From Rhizobium tumorigenes (GTDB taxonomy: Bacteria > Pseudomonadota > Alphaproteobacteria > Rhizobiales > Rhizobiaceae): 64,000 bases of DNA. Of this stretch, positions 7,287 to 15,770 are shown one piece after another. Numbering within the stretch: the first letter of the stretch is position 1; each line of letters opens with the position of its first letter. The notes beneath the pieces are model-generated. The model was not told the origin of the DNA. It worked only from the letters and a program-made list of their open reading frames with translations, and did no database searches. The stretch spans positions 1,426,001 through 1,490,000 of the forward strand of contig NZ_CP117255.1 in assembly GCF_003240565.2 (NCBI RefSeq), in the 5' to 3' direction. Position numbers and translations under genes: made by a program.

Positions 7287-7889
7287 ATGATAACATCCTT
7301 GCTGCGCAGAGCCGCCACGGCCGCCGTCATGACACTCAGCCTGATTGGCTTTGCAGAGGCGACACCGGCGACCATGGGGATTACCGGAAATGCTGCTCCG
7401 CCAATCGGCCACTACGAATTCTGCCGCGACAATCCGAGCGAGTGCGCCTATGCTGGCGGCGACGCCGGTCCTGCAATTCTCAGCGAAGACCGCTGGAAGA
7501 CGATCCTCAAGATCAACTACACCGTCAACACGACGATCAAGCCGATGACCGACATGGAACTCTACGGCGTCGAGGAAAAATGGGCGATCCCCACCTGGGC
7601 CGGCGATTGCGAGGACTACGCGCTGCTGAAGCGCAAGGAGCTCATCGCTGCCGGGTTCTCGCCGTCGGACACGCTGATGACAGTGGTTCTGCAGCCTAAC
7701 GGCGAAGGCCATGCCGTGCTGACAGTGCGCACCGACCATGGCGATTTCATCCTCGACAACATGCGCAACAAGGTCATGCTCTGGTCGGATACGGAATACA
7801 CATATCTGAAGCGCGTTTCGGTCGAAAATCCATCACGCTGGGTGAAGATCCAGGATGGCCGTGCCGTTGCAGTCGGCAGCGTGAAATAA
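7287..7889 (+). CDS. Transglutaminase-like cysteine peptidase (BTLCP/LapG-like family)
   Basis: A secreted 200-residue protein of the bacterial transglutaminase-like cysteine proteinase family. Residues 1-25 form a signal peptide ending near AEA. The catalytic triad is visible: Cys108 in GDCEDYALLKR, His142 in GEGHAVL and Asp157 in FILDN. LapG, the best-known relative, cleaves a surface adhesin in the periplasm under control of the c-di-GMP receptor LapD; neither LapD nor a giant adhesin is encoded nearby, so the substrate is unknown. Many rhizobia carry several such genes. ATG at 7287 has GGGGACG upstream and follows an AT-rich promoter region. A strong terminator follows. Confidence 0.87.
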   Translation: MITSLLRRAATAAVMTLSLIGFAEATPATMGITGNAAPPIGHYEFCRDNPSECAYAGGDAGPAILSEDRWKTILKINYTVNTTIKPMTDMELYGVEEKWAIPTWAGDCEDYALLKRKELIAAGFSPSDTLMTVVLQPNGEGHAVLTVRTDHGDFILDNMRNKVMLWSDTEYTYLKRVSVENPSRWVKIQDGRAVAVGSVK

Positions 7890-7974
7890 AGCCTTCGCAT
7901 AAACCGGCCGCCAGCGCGTCGCTGTCGTCCGTCCAGCCCGGTCTGTCCCCGTACTCGTCATTGACCGGCGCTTC

Positions 7975-8010
7975 GAGCCGTTCCCGCTGTCCCGGGAACG
8001 GCTCTTCTTT
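7975..8010 (+). terminator. Intrinsic terminator
   Basis: GAGCCGTTCCCG (7975-7986) pairs perfectly over 12 bp with CGGGAACGGCTC (7993-8004) around a 6-base loop, followed by TTCTTTGTTT. It ends the transcript of the cysteine-peptidase gene. Confidence 0.85.
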
Positions 8011-8137
8011 GTTTCCAGCCAATGCAGCTGGTGATTAACTCGACGTTAACCATGATGGCGCCAACTGGGTCGTATCAAGACTCATTCGTATTGTTGCCGG
8101 GGCATACAGCGGCCGGCGGAGAAACGAAGGCAAGATC

Positions 8138-8899
8138 ATGGCCGCCTCCCCGCCTACCAGTACGGTTGATAACCACCTACCGCTTGTGAGCGGCGTCGTC
8201 GCATTGCGATTTTTTTTGCTGCTGGCGTTGCTGGTCTTGCTGACGATCGCCATAGCCGTGGGTGGACGCTGGATCGGCCGAAGGATTTCGCTCGCAGGCC
8301 ACACCACCAGCACGCAGACCTTTGCGATCACCATCGGCGAAGACAGCTTGCGGCTGGCTGCAAACACCATCCGCTTCCCGAGCGAACGCGTCGATGGCGT
8401 CACCGAGCGTGTCGATCTCTACCTGACCTTTCCTGAAATACAGGGGTATAGCGATGCCAACAGTCAGAATTTCAACGATATTTCCCGCTCGTCCTCGCTG
8501 GTCTTCCTGCAGCTGACGCAAGGGACGATGTCACGCGACATGTCCGGACGGCTAGAGCCGATCTATGCGCATCTGATTGAGGGCGCCCCATTTCCGGGCC
8601 CGAACGGACTGACGGCTCATCGGCTTCGGTCCGATGCCGGATATGCCGGCGAGACCCTGCTGACAGCACCGCGGCTCGGCAAGCCGGACTATGTCGTCCG
8701 CTGTCTGCTGCCGTCTTCGCCTGATAAAGCCACCAGCGCAGATTGCCAGAGGGACGTCAAAATCGGTAACGATCTCAGTCTTCTCTACCGTTTCTCCAGC
8801 CGCCTTTTGGGCGACTGGGATCATATTGATGCCGCACTTCAGCAGTTTGTGGAAATGCGTTTGACCCAATCCGCAACACCAACGGCTGCGCTTCCCTGA
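8138..8899 (+). CDS. Membrane-anchored hypothetical protein
   Basis: 253 residues with one strong transmembrane helix at about residues 20-42 and a soluble domain of about 205 residues, probably periplasmic. No enzyme motif is visible; two Cys near residues 190 and 205 could form a disulfide. I recognise it only as a type of protein common in Rhizobiaceae next to the penicillin-binding carboxypeptidase that follows, which hints at an envelope role. It is preceded by a terminator and separated from the next gene by about 125 bp, so it is probably a single-gene unit. Confidence 0.65.
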   Translation: MAASPPTSTVDNHLPLVSGVVALRFFLLLALLVLLTIAIAVGGRWIGRRISLAGHTTSTQTFAITIGEDSLRLAANTIRFPSERVDGVTERVDLYLTFPEIQGYSDANSQNFNDISRSSSLVFLQLTQGTMSRDMSGRLEPIYAHLIEGAPFPGPNGLTAHRLRSDAGYAGETLLTAPRLGKPDYVVRCLLPSSPDKATSADCQRDVKIGNDLSLLYRFSSRLLGDWDHIDAALQQFVEMRLTQSATPTAALP

Positions 8900-9025
8900 G
8901 ACGTCGCAAAAGCAGCCAAATCCCGCAACGAACTGTTCATCATAAACCGATTGGTAACGCTAAGCCCCTATTATTGCCCGTAACGGGCGCTCTGGGGAGG
9001 TTGCGGCCGGATCGTTGGAATTAAA

Positions 9026-10525
9026 ATGCAAGTGAAGAGTGAAATAGTGCCCAGGTCAATTTTCAGAGCATCGTCGTCACGTACCCGTCGGTCTGTCACC
9101 AAGATTTGCCTCGGTTTCGCCATGATGGTCTCCGTCATTGCCGTCGCATCTCCGTCGAACGCCGCAAAATACGCTGGAATCGTCGTCGATGCGAAGACGG
9201 GCAATGTGCTCTACAGCGAAGACGCCGATTCGCTGCGCTATCCGGCGTCGCTGACCAAGATGATGACCCTCTATCTCACCTTCGAGGCGCTTGAATCGGG
9301 CCGCATCAAGCTTGACACCCAGATACCTTTCTCTGCCCTCGCCTCGGCACAGGCACCCACGAAACTCGGCGTTCGTCCCGGCGGCACGATCACGGTGGAG
9401 CAGGGTATCCTCTCACTGGTGACGCTGTCGGCCAACGACGCTGCAATGGCGCTTGGCGAATATATCGGTGGCTCCGAGGAGAAATTCGCCTCGCTGATGA
9501 ACAACAAAGCGCGGGCTCTCGGTATGACGCGCACGACCTACCGCAATCCGAACGGCCTGCCCAACACCGCGCAGATGACCACGGCGCGTGACCAGGCCCG
9601 TCTTGGCATCGCCCTCCGCGAGCATTTTCCCCAGTATTACGGCTATTTTTCCACCCGCTCCTTCACATTCGGCAGGCGTGTGATCGCCAATCACAACCGC
9701 CTCGTCGGTTCGGTTCGCGGCGTTGACGGCATCAAGACAGGTTACACACGCGCTGCCGGGTTCAATCTCGTGACGTCTGCAGAGCTCGAAGGTCGCTCCA
9801 TTGTCGGCGTCGTGCTCGGTGGCGCCTCCACCCCTGCCCGCGACAACCAGATGCGCAAGCTCGTCGCAGCCTATCTGCCAAAGGCATCCCTGCACGCCGA
9901 CGCCGGGAAGGCCGTGGCACAGGTTGCCCAGGTAGCGCCGGAGCGTCCGGCTTTCCAGGCCCAGGCGCCTTTGAAGCCGAATGTTGCTGCCGCCGCAGCC
10001 CGCATGGCCGCTATTGGCGATGTTCGCCCGCCGGCAAGCGTGCCGACACCATCCGGTCGTGACCCGTCGTCCAGCGTCGCGGCATTCGCTGCCGTCACGC
10101 CGACATCGTCCAATCCGCTCGTTGCCACCAAGCCACATAACAAGAACGTACCGCCAAATGACGTCGCTTCGATCGCACCGGCCTATGCGCAGTCGTCCAG
10201 CGACAGCGATGACGTCGACAACGTCGTGACCGCCTCAACTCGTCCGGCCAAGGCCAATCCGCTGGATGACAAGGGACCTCGCGGCTGGGTAATCCAGGTC
10301 GGCGTTTCTCCGAGTAAGGAAATGGCGAGCGATCTCCTCGACAGCGCCAAGAGCAAGGGCGGCAAGTCGCTGCGCTCCGCCAAAGCCTACACGGTGGCTT
10401 TCGGAAGCGGCAGTTCCCTCGTCTATCGCGCCCGCTTCGGCGGCTTCGAAGACCAGCGTGAAGCCACCAGCGCCTGCAGCGTCCTTAAGCGCTCTGGAAT
10501 CAAGTGCTGGGCGAGCCTGCAGTAG
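9026..10525 (+). CDS. D-alanyl-D-alanine carboxypeptidase (PBP5/6-type) with SPOR domain
   Basis: A 499-residue S11-family peptidase that trims the terminal D-Ala of peptidoglycan pentapeptides in the periplasm. An N-terminal signal segment (about residues 25-47) precedes the catalytic domain with the three penicillin-binding motifs: Ser75-x-x-Lys78 (SLTK), Ser135-Ala-Asn137 and Lys237-Thr-Gly. A long Pro/Ala/Ser-rich linker (about 290-415) leads to a C-terminal SPOR domain (about 420-499, starting RGWVIQVGV), which binds denuded septal glycan and would direct the enzyme to division sites. It replaces the membrane-anchoring C-terminal helix of E. coli PBP5. An intrinsic terminator follows 20 bases after the stop. 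Confidence 0.93.
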   Translation: MQVKSEIVPRSIFRASSSRTRRSVTKICLGFAMMVSVIAVASPSNAAKYAGIVVDAKTGNVLYSEDADSLRYPASLTKMMTLYLTFEALESGRIKLDTQIPFSALASAQAPTKLGVRPGGTITVEQGILSLVTLSANDAAMALGEYIGGSEEKFASLMNNKARALGMTRTTYRNPNGLPNTAQMTTARDQARLGIALREHFPQYYGYFSTRSFTFGRRVIANHNRLVGSVRGVDGIKTGYTRAAGFNLVTSAELEGRSIVGVVLGGASTPARDNQMRKLVAAYLPKASLHADAGKAVAQVAQVAPERPAFQAQAPLKPNVAAAAARMAAIGDVRPPASVPTPSGRDPSSSVAAFAAVTPTSSNPLVATKPHNKNVPPNDVASIAPAYAQSSSDSDDVDNVVTASTRPAKANPLDDKGPRGWVIQVGVSPSKEMASDLLDSAKSKGGKSLRSAKAYTVAFGSGSSLVYRARFGGFEDQREATSACSVLKRSGIKCWASLQ

Positions 10526-10545
10526 GCCGCCTTGCAATAGACTGG

Positions 10546-10573
10546 CCGATGCCGCGTTCCAGCATCGGTTTTT
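10546..10573 (+). terminator. Intrinsic terminator
   Basis: CCGATGC (10546-10552) and GCATCGG (10562-10568) form a 7-bp stem with a 9-base loop, followed by five T. It terminates the carboxypeptidase gene. Confidence 0.8.
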
Positions 10574-10632
10574 CGAATAGACGCTTAATGTCCGTTCGAC
10601 CCTGAATTTGTAATGTGTACGGGGAATTGAAA

Positions 10633-10899
10633 ATGGCAGTGAACGAGAACAGTCCGGATATCTCGGTCGGGGGCGCCAAGGGCAGGCAGAAAGCCTACGC
10701 GCTGCACCCTCTTCACGAGGCGGCAATGCGGATCGCCGAAATCGGGCGCGGCCGCTCCCGGTCTAAAACCAAAGACCTGATCGGTGTGCTGCTGTGCCAT
10801 GGCGCGCGCGCCTGGCGCTATTCGCAGCCTGAGGCACGCATCCATCTGCATGTCTCGACCATCAACAGACAGGCGCCAGTGCTGATGCGACTCCGCTGA
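10633..10899 (+). CDS. Small hypothetical basic protein
   Basis: An 88-residue reading frame starting at an ATG preceded by GGGGA 7 bases upstream. The product is basic (IGRGRSRSKTK in the middle) with no signal peptide or recognisable domain. It lies between a terminator and a convergent gene on the other strand, whose stop is only 5 bases away. The ribosome-binding site and tidy fit between neighbours favour a real gene, but I know no family for it, and high-GC DNA easily yields such frames by chance. Confidence 0.4.
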   Translation: MAVNENSPDISVGGAKGRQKAYALHPLHEAAMRIAEIGRGRSRSKTKDLIGVLLCHGARAWRYSQPEARIHLHVSTINRQAPVLMRLR

Positions 10900-10903
10900 T
10901 CGT

Positions 10904-11341
10904 CTAAAGAAGACCGAGTTCGATGAGTTCGCGGCGTAGCTCCGCGGGCATCTCGGCAACATCCGCACCGAGGCTGTGCAGGTCGCGGGGTACGTCTTCC
11001 TCGGTCAGGTAGCGCCAGCCCTGGAAGGGGCGGCGCGGCTGGCCGGTGGTCTCGATCACTTCCGGACCGAGGATGAGCCTGCAGCGCGAGATCCCCTCAC
11101 CGTCTGTAAAGCTTACGACATCCAGGAACTTTTGGCGGGCCTGGACCTGGCCCTTGATCACCCAGTAAAGAGAACCACCATCCACAAGCTCCGTGATGCG
11201 TTTCGGCACCATCCGGGTCGTGTGCACGCTGTGTGGTTCGAGGCCGGCGGCAAGCGCGGTCAGGGAGCGCTCGGCAACCCATTCGCGCAAGTCGTCGATG
11301 GAGTCGGAGCCGACGCAGAGTTTGATCATATGCAAAGCCAT
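10904..11341 (-). CDS. DUF1489 family protein
   Basis: A 145-residue protein with the DUF1489 signature: an N-terminal HMIKLCVGSDSIDDL motif, then residues 40-60 (TTRMVPKRITEL) and GGSLYWVIKG. The family is almost confined to Alphaproteobacteria and has no known function; it is soluble, single-domain and of the usual length. An alternative start four codons in (Met5) would also fit. The gene follows sdaA on the same strand with a gap of about 60 bp and could be co-transcribed with it. Confidence 0.85.
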   Translation of the reverse strand: MALHMIKLCVGSDSIDDLREWVAERSLTALAAGLEPHSVHTTRMVPKRITELVDGGSLYWVIKGQVQARQKFLDVVSFTDGEGISRCRLILGPEVIETTGQPRRPFQGWRYLTEEDVPRDLHSLGADVAEMPAELRRELIELGLL

Positions 11342-11402
11342 GCGGCCGTTTCAAATCCTTTTGACCGGCAGCGTCAAGCCTTTCCGGACGGCATCCACAA
11401 GC

Positions 11403-12809
11403 TCAGCACTCGACCACGTTGACGGCCAGTCCGCCTGTCGAGGTTTCCTTGTATTTCTCGCTCATGTCGTAGCCTGTCTGGCGCATTGTCTCGATACAGG
11501 CGTCAAGCGGGACGAAGTGCTGCCCGTCGCCCTTCAGCGCCAGCGAAGCGGCTGTCACCGCCTTCACAGCACCCAGCGCATTGCGCTCGATACAGGGGAC
11601 CTGCACGAGGCCGGCGATCGGGTCGCAAGTCATGCCGAGGTGATGCTCAAGGGCAATCTCGGCGGCGTTCTCTATCTGCTCCGGCGAGCCTCCCATGACG
11701 GCAGCAAGGCCCGCTGCAGCCATCGCCGCGGCAGACCCCACCTCGCCCTGACAGCCCACCTCGGCGCCGGAAATCGACGCATTGTGCTTGATGATGCCGC
11801 CGATGGCAGCAGCTGTCAGCAGATAGTCGCGAATGCCGCGCTCGTCGGCATCGTCGTGGAAATGGGTATAGTAGCGGATCGTTGCAGGGATGACGCCGGC
11901 AGCACCATTTGTGGGCGCTGTGACGACGCGGCCACCGGACGCATTCTCCTCGTTGACTGCCATCGCGTAGACGCTGAGCCAGTCGTTGGCGAGCAGCGGG
12001 TTGATGCGGTTGCTGCGCCATTCCTCTTCGAGCTTTGAGTGGATGATGCGTGCCCGGCGGCGGACGTTGAGCCCACCGGGCATGATGCCCTCGCCCTTGA
12101 GGCCGCGATCGATGCAACTGCTCATGGCCGCCCAGAGCTTGTCGAGCCCGGCATCGAGCTCTGCCGTGGTCATCTTGGTTTCCTCGTTGGCGCGCTTCAT
12201 CTGGGCAATCGACAGACCGGAGCGCTGCGCCATCTCGAGCATCTGCTTGGCACTGGCGAAGGGAAACGGGATCTTTTCGCCGGCAACGGGCTTCGCTTTA
12301 TTGGCCCGCATCTGCGCCAGTTCAGTATCGGTCACGACGAAGCCGCCGCCGACGGAATAATAGATGCGCCTGACGAGCAGCCGGTCGTCCTTGTCGAATG
12401 CCGAGAAGCTCATGCCGTTGGCGTGGCCTGGCAGCGGTGTCTTCCTATCAAACACCAGGTCGGTCTTGGGCTGGAAGCCGTAGGTCGGGTGGCCGGGGGG
12501 GGATATCCGGCCACTGCGCTCCACCTCGTCAATGATGCCGTCCATACGATCCGGATCCACCGTGTCCGGCTGTTCGCCGGTAAGGCCGAGGACGACCGCG
12601 CGGCCGGTGCCGTGGCCGATGCCGGTAAAAGCCAGCGAGCCGTGCAGGCTGACCTTGATCTGCGCCACGTGGACATTCGAGGACGGGCGCGGCCATTCGC
12701 TCGACAGCAGGAGGTCGAGAAACAGGTTGGCTGCCGACATGGGCCCCATCGTGTGCGAACTCGATGGACCGACACCGATCTTGAAGACGTCGAAGACGGA
12801 GAGAAACAT
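11403..12809 (-). CDS. sdaA: L-serine ammonia-lyase (L-serine dehydratase)
   Basis: Single-chain Fe-S L-serine dehydratase of 468 residues, converting L-serine to pyruvate and ammonia. The beta-type domain comes first ([19 protein letters not shown] at the N-terminus), the alpha-type domain second (about residues 190-460). Cysteines expected to ligate the oxygen-sensitive 4Fe-4S cluster are seen in [13 protein letters not shown] and [19 protein letters not shown]. Length and domain order match the one-polypeptide bacterial enzymes. No serine- or glycine-responsive leader is obvious in the 210-base upstream gap. It complements the glycine cleavage genes at 35-40 kb in C1/serine metabolism, though the two loci are far apart. 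Confidence 0.95.
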   Translation of the reverse strand: MFLSVFDVFKIGVGPSSSHTMGPMSAANLFLDLLLSSEWPRPSSNVHVAQIKVSLHGSLAFTGIGHGTGRAVVLGLTGEQPDTVDPDRMDGIIDEVERSGRISPPGHPTYGFQPKTDLVFDRKTPLPGHANGMSFSAFDKDDRLLVRRIYYSVGGGFVVTDTELAQMRANKAKPVAGEKIPFPFASAKQMLEMAQRSGLSIAQMKRANEETKMTTAELDAGLDKLWAAMSSCIDRGLKGEGIMPGGLNVRRRARIIHSKLEEEWRSNRINPLLANDWLSVYAMAVNEENASGGRVVTAPTNGAAGVIPATIRYYTHFHDDADERGIRDYLLTAAAIGGIIKHNASISGAEVGCQGEVGSAAAMAAAGLAAVMGGSPEQIENAAEIALEHHLGMTCDPIAGLVQVPCIERNALGAVKAVTAASLALKGDGQHFVPLDACIETMRQTGYDMSEKYKETSTGGLAVNVVEC

Positions 12810-13020
12810 GAAAACCTGCGGATAGGAGGAACGGCTGCAACGAAGCTATGTCAACGACATCACGGGCCACGGCGACCCACCGACATCGGATGGGATGACT
12901 GCGACATTACGACACTGCGGCCACGGTTCAAAGATAAGATGCGTTCGGCTCGCCTTCAACATTGCACTTGCGGTCGTCATGGCTAGTGTCGGGGCTCGAA
13001 CAGCCCTGGGGACCCGCTCG

Positions 13021-13713
13021 ATGTCGACCGCCGATTTTGCCGCCTTGGCACTTTTCATCTTTCTCTGGATAGCCCTCAACTGGATCACCAGCAGTTCGAG
13101 GTTCTTCAACCGCATCAGCCTGACGCAGGCGATGATCGAGCGCCGGCGCGAATGGATCTACAATTCGCTACGCCGCGACCTGAAGATGATCGATACCCAG
13201 ATACTTGCAGGCCTGCAGAACGGAACCGGATTTTTCGCCTCGACCTCGATCTTCGCGATCGGCGGCTGTTTTGCGCTGCTCGGCGCCACCGACAAGGTCA
13301 ATGCCTTCTTTGCCGACCTGCCCTATGTCTTCAACGGCAGTCGGACCACCTTCGAATTGAAAGTCGCTGGCCTCGCTGGCCTGTTCGGCTACGCCTTCTT
13401 CAAGTTCGGCTGGGCATACCGCCTGTTCAACTATTGCACGATCCTCTACGGCGCCATCCCGATGATGGGCGATGTCGACAAGGACCCGGCCTTGACGCGC
13501 CGTGCCGCCGAGCGCGTCATCCACATGAACATAATCGCAGCCCGCAATTTCAACGCCGGCCTGCGGGCGATCTTTCTCTCCATTGGCTATCTCGGCTGGT
13601 TCGTCAGTCCCTATGTGTTCATGGTCACCACCCTGTTCATCATCGTCGTGCTTATTCGGCGCCAGTTCTTCTCCGACGCGCGCCTTGCCATCATGGATAT
13701 CGATGTGCCTTGA
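13021..13713 (+). CDS. DUF599 family membrane protein
   Basis: A 230-residue integral membrane protein of the DUF599 family, with about four hydrophobic spans (residues about 5-25, 72-95, 115-135 and 185-210) and the conserved RREWIYNSLRRD segment near residue 43. Function is unknown; the family is widespread in Proteobacteria. The frame is open 42 codons further upstream, but the ATG at 13021 gives the usual family length and places the first transmembrane helix at the N-terminus. No strong Shine-Dalgarno motif is visible. It is followed by another membrane-protein gene on the same strand after 77 bp. Confidence 0.8.
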   Translation: MSTADFAALALFIFLWIALNWITSSSRFFNRISLTQAMIERRREWIYNSLRRDLKMIDTQILAGLQNGTGFFASTSIFAIGGCFALLGATDKVNAFFADLPYVFNGSRTTFELKVAGLAGLFGYAFFKFGWAYRLFNYCTILYGAIPMMGDVDKDPALTRRAAERVIHMNIIAARNFNAGLRAIFLSIGYLGWFVSPYVFMVTTLFIIVVLIRRQFFSDARLAIMDIDVP

Positions 13714-13790
13714 AATCGCCGTGCTTGTCCTATTTCCGGAACATCTTCGGCTGCGGCCGATGAGCACTGTTTCCCGGAAAGGATGAGTTG

Positions 13791-14780
13791 ATGGCTGCTG
13801 TCGCCGAGAGCATCGACGAGCCGCGCAAGCCCCCGCGTATCGGCCTGCTCGACACGTTGCGCGGCATCGCCCTGCTGGCCATGGCGAGCTATCACGGCAC
13901 CTGGGACTTCGAGTTCTTCGGATACCTCGATCCGGGCACGGCCGAAACCGGCTGGCTGAAAATCTACGCCCGCGTCATCGCCAGCACGTTTCTTTTCATG
14001 GCCGGCGTCAGCCTTGTCCTTGCAAACCGGCCGGCTATCCGTTGGCAGCCCTTCTGGAAAAGGCTGGCAATGATCGCGGTGGCGGCGATCGCCATCTCGG
14101 TCGTGACGCGGTTCGCGATGCCGGACGAGTGGATCTATTTCGGCATCCTCCACAGCATCGCAGCACTCAGCCTCATCGGCATCGGGTTTCTGTGCCTGCC
14201 AACAGCCTGTATCTGGGTGGCAACAGCAGTGCTTGCTGTCGGTTGGGTTCTCAATGTCTTCGTGATGCCGGGTGCGCTTGGCTCGGATCTGTTCAACCCG
14301 CGCTACCTTGCGTGGCTCGGCTTTGCGTCGATGCCGGTGCGCTCAAACGACTTCGTGCCGCTTTTCCCATGGGCGCTGGCTTTCTTTGCCGGCTTGAGCG
14401 CAGCCACACTAGCCCTGCGCACCAGCCTGCCGCAGCGGCTGGCATCATTGGGTACCGGCAACAGCCTGCTAACAAGAGGCGGGCGCCACAGCCTGCTCTT
14501 CTATCTGCTGCACCAGCCTATCCTGTTCGGTCTCGTCTATCTGCTGTCGCTGGTCGCACCGGCGCCAAAGCCGGATCCTGCTGTCGGCTACCTCCGCCAA
14601 TGCCAGGCCACCTGCACCCAGTCGGCAGGCGAAGCACTGTGCCGCAGCTTTTGCCAATGCACGCTCACCCGGATGAAAGCACAAAGCCTGTTCGAGCCAC
14701 TCCAGTCTGGCGCAATCCAGGCAGATCAGAATGATCAAATACAGAGAATCGCAGTACAGTGTACGGAACAAGCGCAGTGA
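13791..14780 (+). CDS. DUF1624 (heparan-alpha-glucosaminide N-acetyltransferase-like) membrane protein with Cys-rich tail
   Basis: A 329-residue multi-span membrane protein. The start (RIGLLDTLRGIALLAMASYH) is the hallmark of the DUF1624/acyltransferase-3-like family; about seven hydrophobic helices follow. Relatives acetylate sugars across the membrane, but the bacterial substrate is unknown. The last 80 residues are soluble and carry five closely spaced Cys (C-x3-C-x8-C-x3-C-x-C), an odd extension that could bind a metal. The ATG at 13791 is preceded by GGAAAGG and overlaps the stop of a two-codon frame (ATGAGTTGATG), perhaps a coupling device. Confidence 0.8.
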   Translation: MAAVAESIDEPRKPPRIGLLDTLRGIALLAMASYHGTWDFEFFGYLDPGTAETGWLKIYARVIASTFLFMAGVSLVLANRPAIRWQPFWKRLAMIAVAAIAISVVTRFAMPDEWIYFGILHSIAALSLIGIGFLCLPTACIWVATAVLAVGWVLNVFVMPGALGSDLFNPRYLAWLGFASMPVRSNDFVPLFPWALAFFAGLSAATLALRTSLPQRLASLGTGNSLLTRGGRHSLLFYLLHQPILFGLVYLLSLVAPAPKPDPAVGYLRQCQATCTQSAGEALCRSFCQCTLTRMKAQSLFEPLQSGAIQADQNDQIQRIAVQCTEQAQ

Positions 14781-14792
14781 CGGGAGTATTCT

Positions 14793-15266
14793 ATGAATGC
14801 CTATCGTGCCAAGCCGCTCAGCTTTCCCTGGCCTCCGTTCATCTATGGGCTTGCCATTATCACGGCGCTCGTTGCTGACGCAGTCATCCAGATACCCATA
14901 CCAGGACTTCGATCTCCCTATTTCTGGACGCTCGGGGCAGCTCTTACACTCCTGGCCGTCTGGCTGGATCTTTGGGCGATGAAAACGTTGCTTGACCGAA
15001 GAGCGACGGTCATGCCCCATCGTCGCTCGGTTCACCTGATGACGACAGGACCGTTTCGCTACACCCGCAACCCGATATACCTCGGTTATACGCTGGTCAC
15101 GGTCGGGTCGGCGTTGCTGACCGGCAACCCATGGCTGCTGGTCGCAGCCCTCGCCGCGACAGTCGCCACCGACTACGGTGCGATCAGACATGAGGAACTG
15201 CACCTGCTGTCCCGATTCGGCTGCGAGTTCGAATTCTACTGCCGCCACACGCGGCGCTGGCTATAG
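14793..15266 (+). CDS. Isoprenylcysteine carboxyl methyltransferase (ICMT/PEMT-like) family protein
   Basis: A 157-residue membrane protein with four hydrophobic segments and the family core TTGPFRYTRNPIYLGYTL (residues about 83-100), followed by the second helix-loop with HEELHLLSRFG. Bacterial members are S-adenosylmethionine-dependent methyltransferases of mostly unknown substrate, since bacteria lack prenylated CaaX proteins; phospholipids or small isoprenoids are possible. It begins 12 bp after the DUF1624 gene with GGGAG six bases before the ATG, so both are in one operon. Confidence 0.85.
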   Translation: MNAYRAKPLSFPWPPFIYGLAIITALVADAVIQIPIPGLRSPYFWTLGAALTLLAVWLDLWAMKTLLDRRATVMPHRRSVHLMTTGPFRYTRNPIYLGYTLVTVGSALLTGNPWLLVAALAATVATDYGAIRHEELHLLSRFGCEFEFYCRHTRRWL

Positions 15267-15284
15267 CCAGAAGGTTGCCCCGCT

Positions 15285-15677
15285 TCAGGTCCCGACGCCG
15301 ATTTCAGCCAGCCTGCCTATGCAGGCCTCCTCGACATGGTCGAGTTCGGTCAGCGTATCCTCGATGTCCTTGCGCTTCTGCCGCAATTCGTCCCGCTTTT
15401 CCGCAATCCGCTTCATCAGCAGCTTGAGCTGGCCGATCTCGCCGGGCGGTTCGCGATAGACCATGATGATCTCGCGAATCTCGGCTATCGTGAATCCGAT
15501 CCGTCGGCCCCGTAGGATCTCGGCAATAAGCCGACGGTCAGCTTGGCGAAACAGCCTCGTGCGGCCGCGCCGCTCCGGGTGGATCAGCCCTTCGTCCTCG
15601 TAGAAACGTAGCGTCCGGGTAGAAACGCCGAACTCACGCGTCAATTCGGTGATGCTGTAAAATTTGTCGACCGGCAA
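15285..15677 (-). CDS. MerR family transcriptional regulator
   Basis: 130 residues: an N-terminal winged helix-turn-helix (YSITELTREFGVSTRTLRFY, about residues 6-25), the second wing (RRGRTRLF) and a long C-terminal dimerisation coiled coil (about 75-115). No cluster of metal-binding Cys is present, which argues against a metal sensor and fits the MerR subgroup controlling acyl-CoA catabolism in Alphaproteobacteria (inference). The start is taken as TTG at 15677, with GGAGG nine bases upstream; an upstream TTG at 15704 lacks one. A 14-bp palindrome upstream (15708-15721) is the likely operator for autoregulation. Confidence 0.85.
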   Translation of the reverse strand: MPVDKFYSITELTREFGVSTRTLRFYEDEGLIHPERRGRTRLFRQADRRLIAEILRGRRIGFTIAEIREIIMVYREPPGEIGQLKLLMKRIAEKRDELRQKRKDIEDTLTELDHVEEACIGRLAEIGVGT

Positions 15678-15707
15678 TGGATGGCGCCTCCGGGGCTGAA
15701 GCAATGG

Positions 15708-15721
15708 CTTTTACGTAAAAG
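15708..15721 (-). promoter_or_regulatory. Palindromic operator upstream of the MerR gene
   Basis: CTTTTACGTAAAAG is a perfect 14-bp palindrome, extended to 20 bp with one mismatch pair. On the minus strand it directly follows a TTGACT -35-like hexamer, with about 19-20 bases to a weak -10, the elongated spacer geometry of MerR-controlled promoters. The sole nearby gene it could control is the MerR gene itself. Confidence 0.6.
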
Positions 15722-15770
15722 TCAATTCTAGCCAATCTCGCCAAGCCCGGCAATCGATCAATGCGGCCGC

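Noticed and set aside
12039-12986. Long open frame antisense to sdaA (315 codons)
   Set aside because: It lies opposite a full-length, clearly recognisable gene, has no family resemblance and no ribosome-binding site; high-GC codon use of sdaA keeps the opposite frame open.
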